DNA from: QHBQ01 sp038230695
GTDB taxonomy: Bacteria; Chloroflexota; Chloroflexia; QHBQ01
Assembly (NCBI GenBank): GCA_038230695.1
Contig: JBBRMT010000101.1
Location: forward strand, 1 to 15,063
DNA length: 15,063 bases
Direction of reading: 5' to 3'
How positions within the stretch are numbered: the stretch's first letter is position 1; the number at the start of each line of letters is the position of its first letter. The position numbers and the translations under genes were made by a program. The notes under the pieces were generated by a model that made no database searches, had not been told where the DNA came from, and was given only the letters and a program-made list of their open reading frames with translations. This document shows positions 14,834 through 15,063 of this stretch, piece by piece.

Positions 14834-15063
14834 AAAGTCCTAATGTGAGCAGGGCAAGCGCCTCAGCAGGGTGAGCGGCAAAGCGGCGGCGTACACCCGC
14901 CAGGTTCTGACCCACACCCCGGCACAGCCCCACCACCAGATTGTTTATTGCCGCAATCAGTTCGCCTGCATTAGCCGAGCCATTGATGCAATCATCTTCA
15001 CGCAAGCTACAGTCGCGCCGGTAGTGCAAGCCGTTCTCTATGCCCCAGTGTTCGCGCACCAAC
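14778..15063 (-). CDS. ISAs1-like transposase, C-terminal fragment (runs off the window)
   Basis: 95 codons are visible, entering from beyond 15063. The block VREHWGIENGLHY...RDCSLREDDC is the conserved C-terminal DDE region of ISAs1-family transposases, whose last catalytic Glu lies in the GIEN segment. It continues with NAGELIAAINNLVVGLCRG and a short basic/Ala-rich tail, as in the family. The reading frame does not stop in the element's likely edge but runs on through the MFS 3' end to TAA at 14778-14780, giving a foreign tail (about RPAYHPRHTTAPGEPV). The two genes are convergent and overlap by 56 bp. Whether the element is complete and active cannot be judged from this piece. Confidence 0.85.
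   Translation of the reverse strand, partial: LVREHWGIENGLHYRRDCSLREDDCINGSANAGELIAAINNLVVGLCRGVGQNLAGVRRRFAAHPAEALALLTLGLFNRPAYHPRHTTAPGEPV
14822..15063. mobile_element. One edge of an ISAs1-like insertion sequence (partial)
   Basis: The transposase homology fades after the Leu-rich LALLTLGLFN, about 10-20 bp from the MFS stop. CAGGGCGATTGAAAAGTCC (14822-14840) is the best candidate for the terminal inverted repeat, placed just outside the conserved transposase end. The partner end and any target duplication lie outside the window, so the boundary is inference. Confidence 0.5.

Overview
The window looks like a chromosomal segment of a Chloroflexota bacterium. The main reason is the long Pro/Thr 'TNTPT/PTNTP' linker ahead of S-layer homology (SLH) domains, together with lipoproteins that carry Ser/Ala/Thr-Pro stalks, high-GC codon use and an ISAs1-like transposase. 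This assignment is inference; no rRNA or marker gene is present.

Left part (8-8584, all minus strand, read right to left): a branched-chain-amino-acid-type (HAAT) ABC importer operon. The order is livK (substrate-binding lipoprotein), livH (permease), a fused livM-livG (permease plus ATPase in one chain), a tandem-GNAT acetyltransferase, livF (second ATPase, overlapping the acetyltransferase gene by 14 bp), and then a secreted PQQ-type beta-propeller protein with three C-terminal SLH domains. The importer is complete: one binding protein, two permease domains and two ATPase domains. Its ligand cannot be read from the sequence.

Middle (8585-12613): a divergent promoter region. A livK promoter (TTGCAC-17-TATAAT) points left. 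A strong sigma70-type promoter (TTGACA-17-TATTAT) points right, towards a lipoprotein GH57 amylopullulanase-type glycosidase with two C-terminal DOMON-like domains, about 470 nt downstream. The cell therefore seems to place an alpha-glucan hydrolase and a solute-binding protein side by side on its outer surface.

Right part (12614-15063): paired hairpins and a terminator, a small minus-strand gene of unknown function with an operator-like inverted repeat at its putative promoter, an MFS transporter gene broken by one in-frame TAA in its central loop, and the 3' end of an ISAs1-like transposase that reads into the MFS 3' end.

The most unusual signal is a set of short tandem repeats with a 7-bp period (at least nine arrays of several sequence families). 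They sit almost exactly at gene boundaries: on or next to the stop codons of livK, livH and livMG, next to the starts of livH, livM and the acetyltransferase, and just after the GH57 stop. One array (5062-5096) lies inside coding sequence. It encodes the linker between the LivM and LivG halves of the fusion, which suggests that the fusion arose by reading through a former repeat-filled intergenic spacer.
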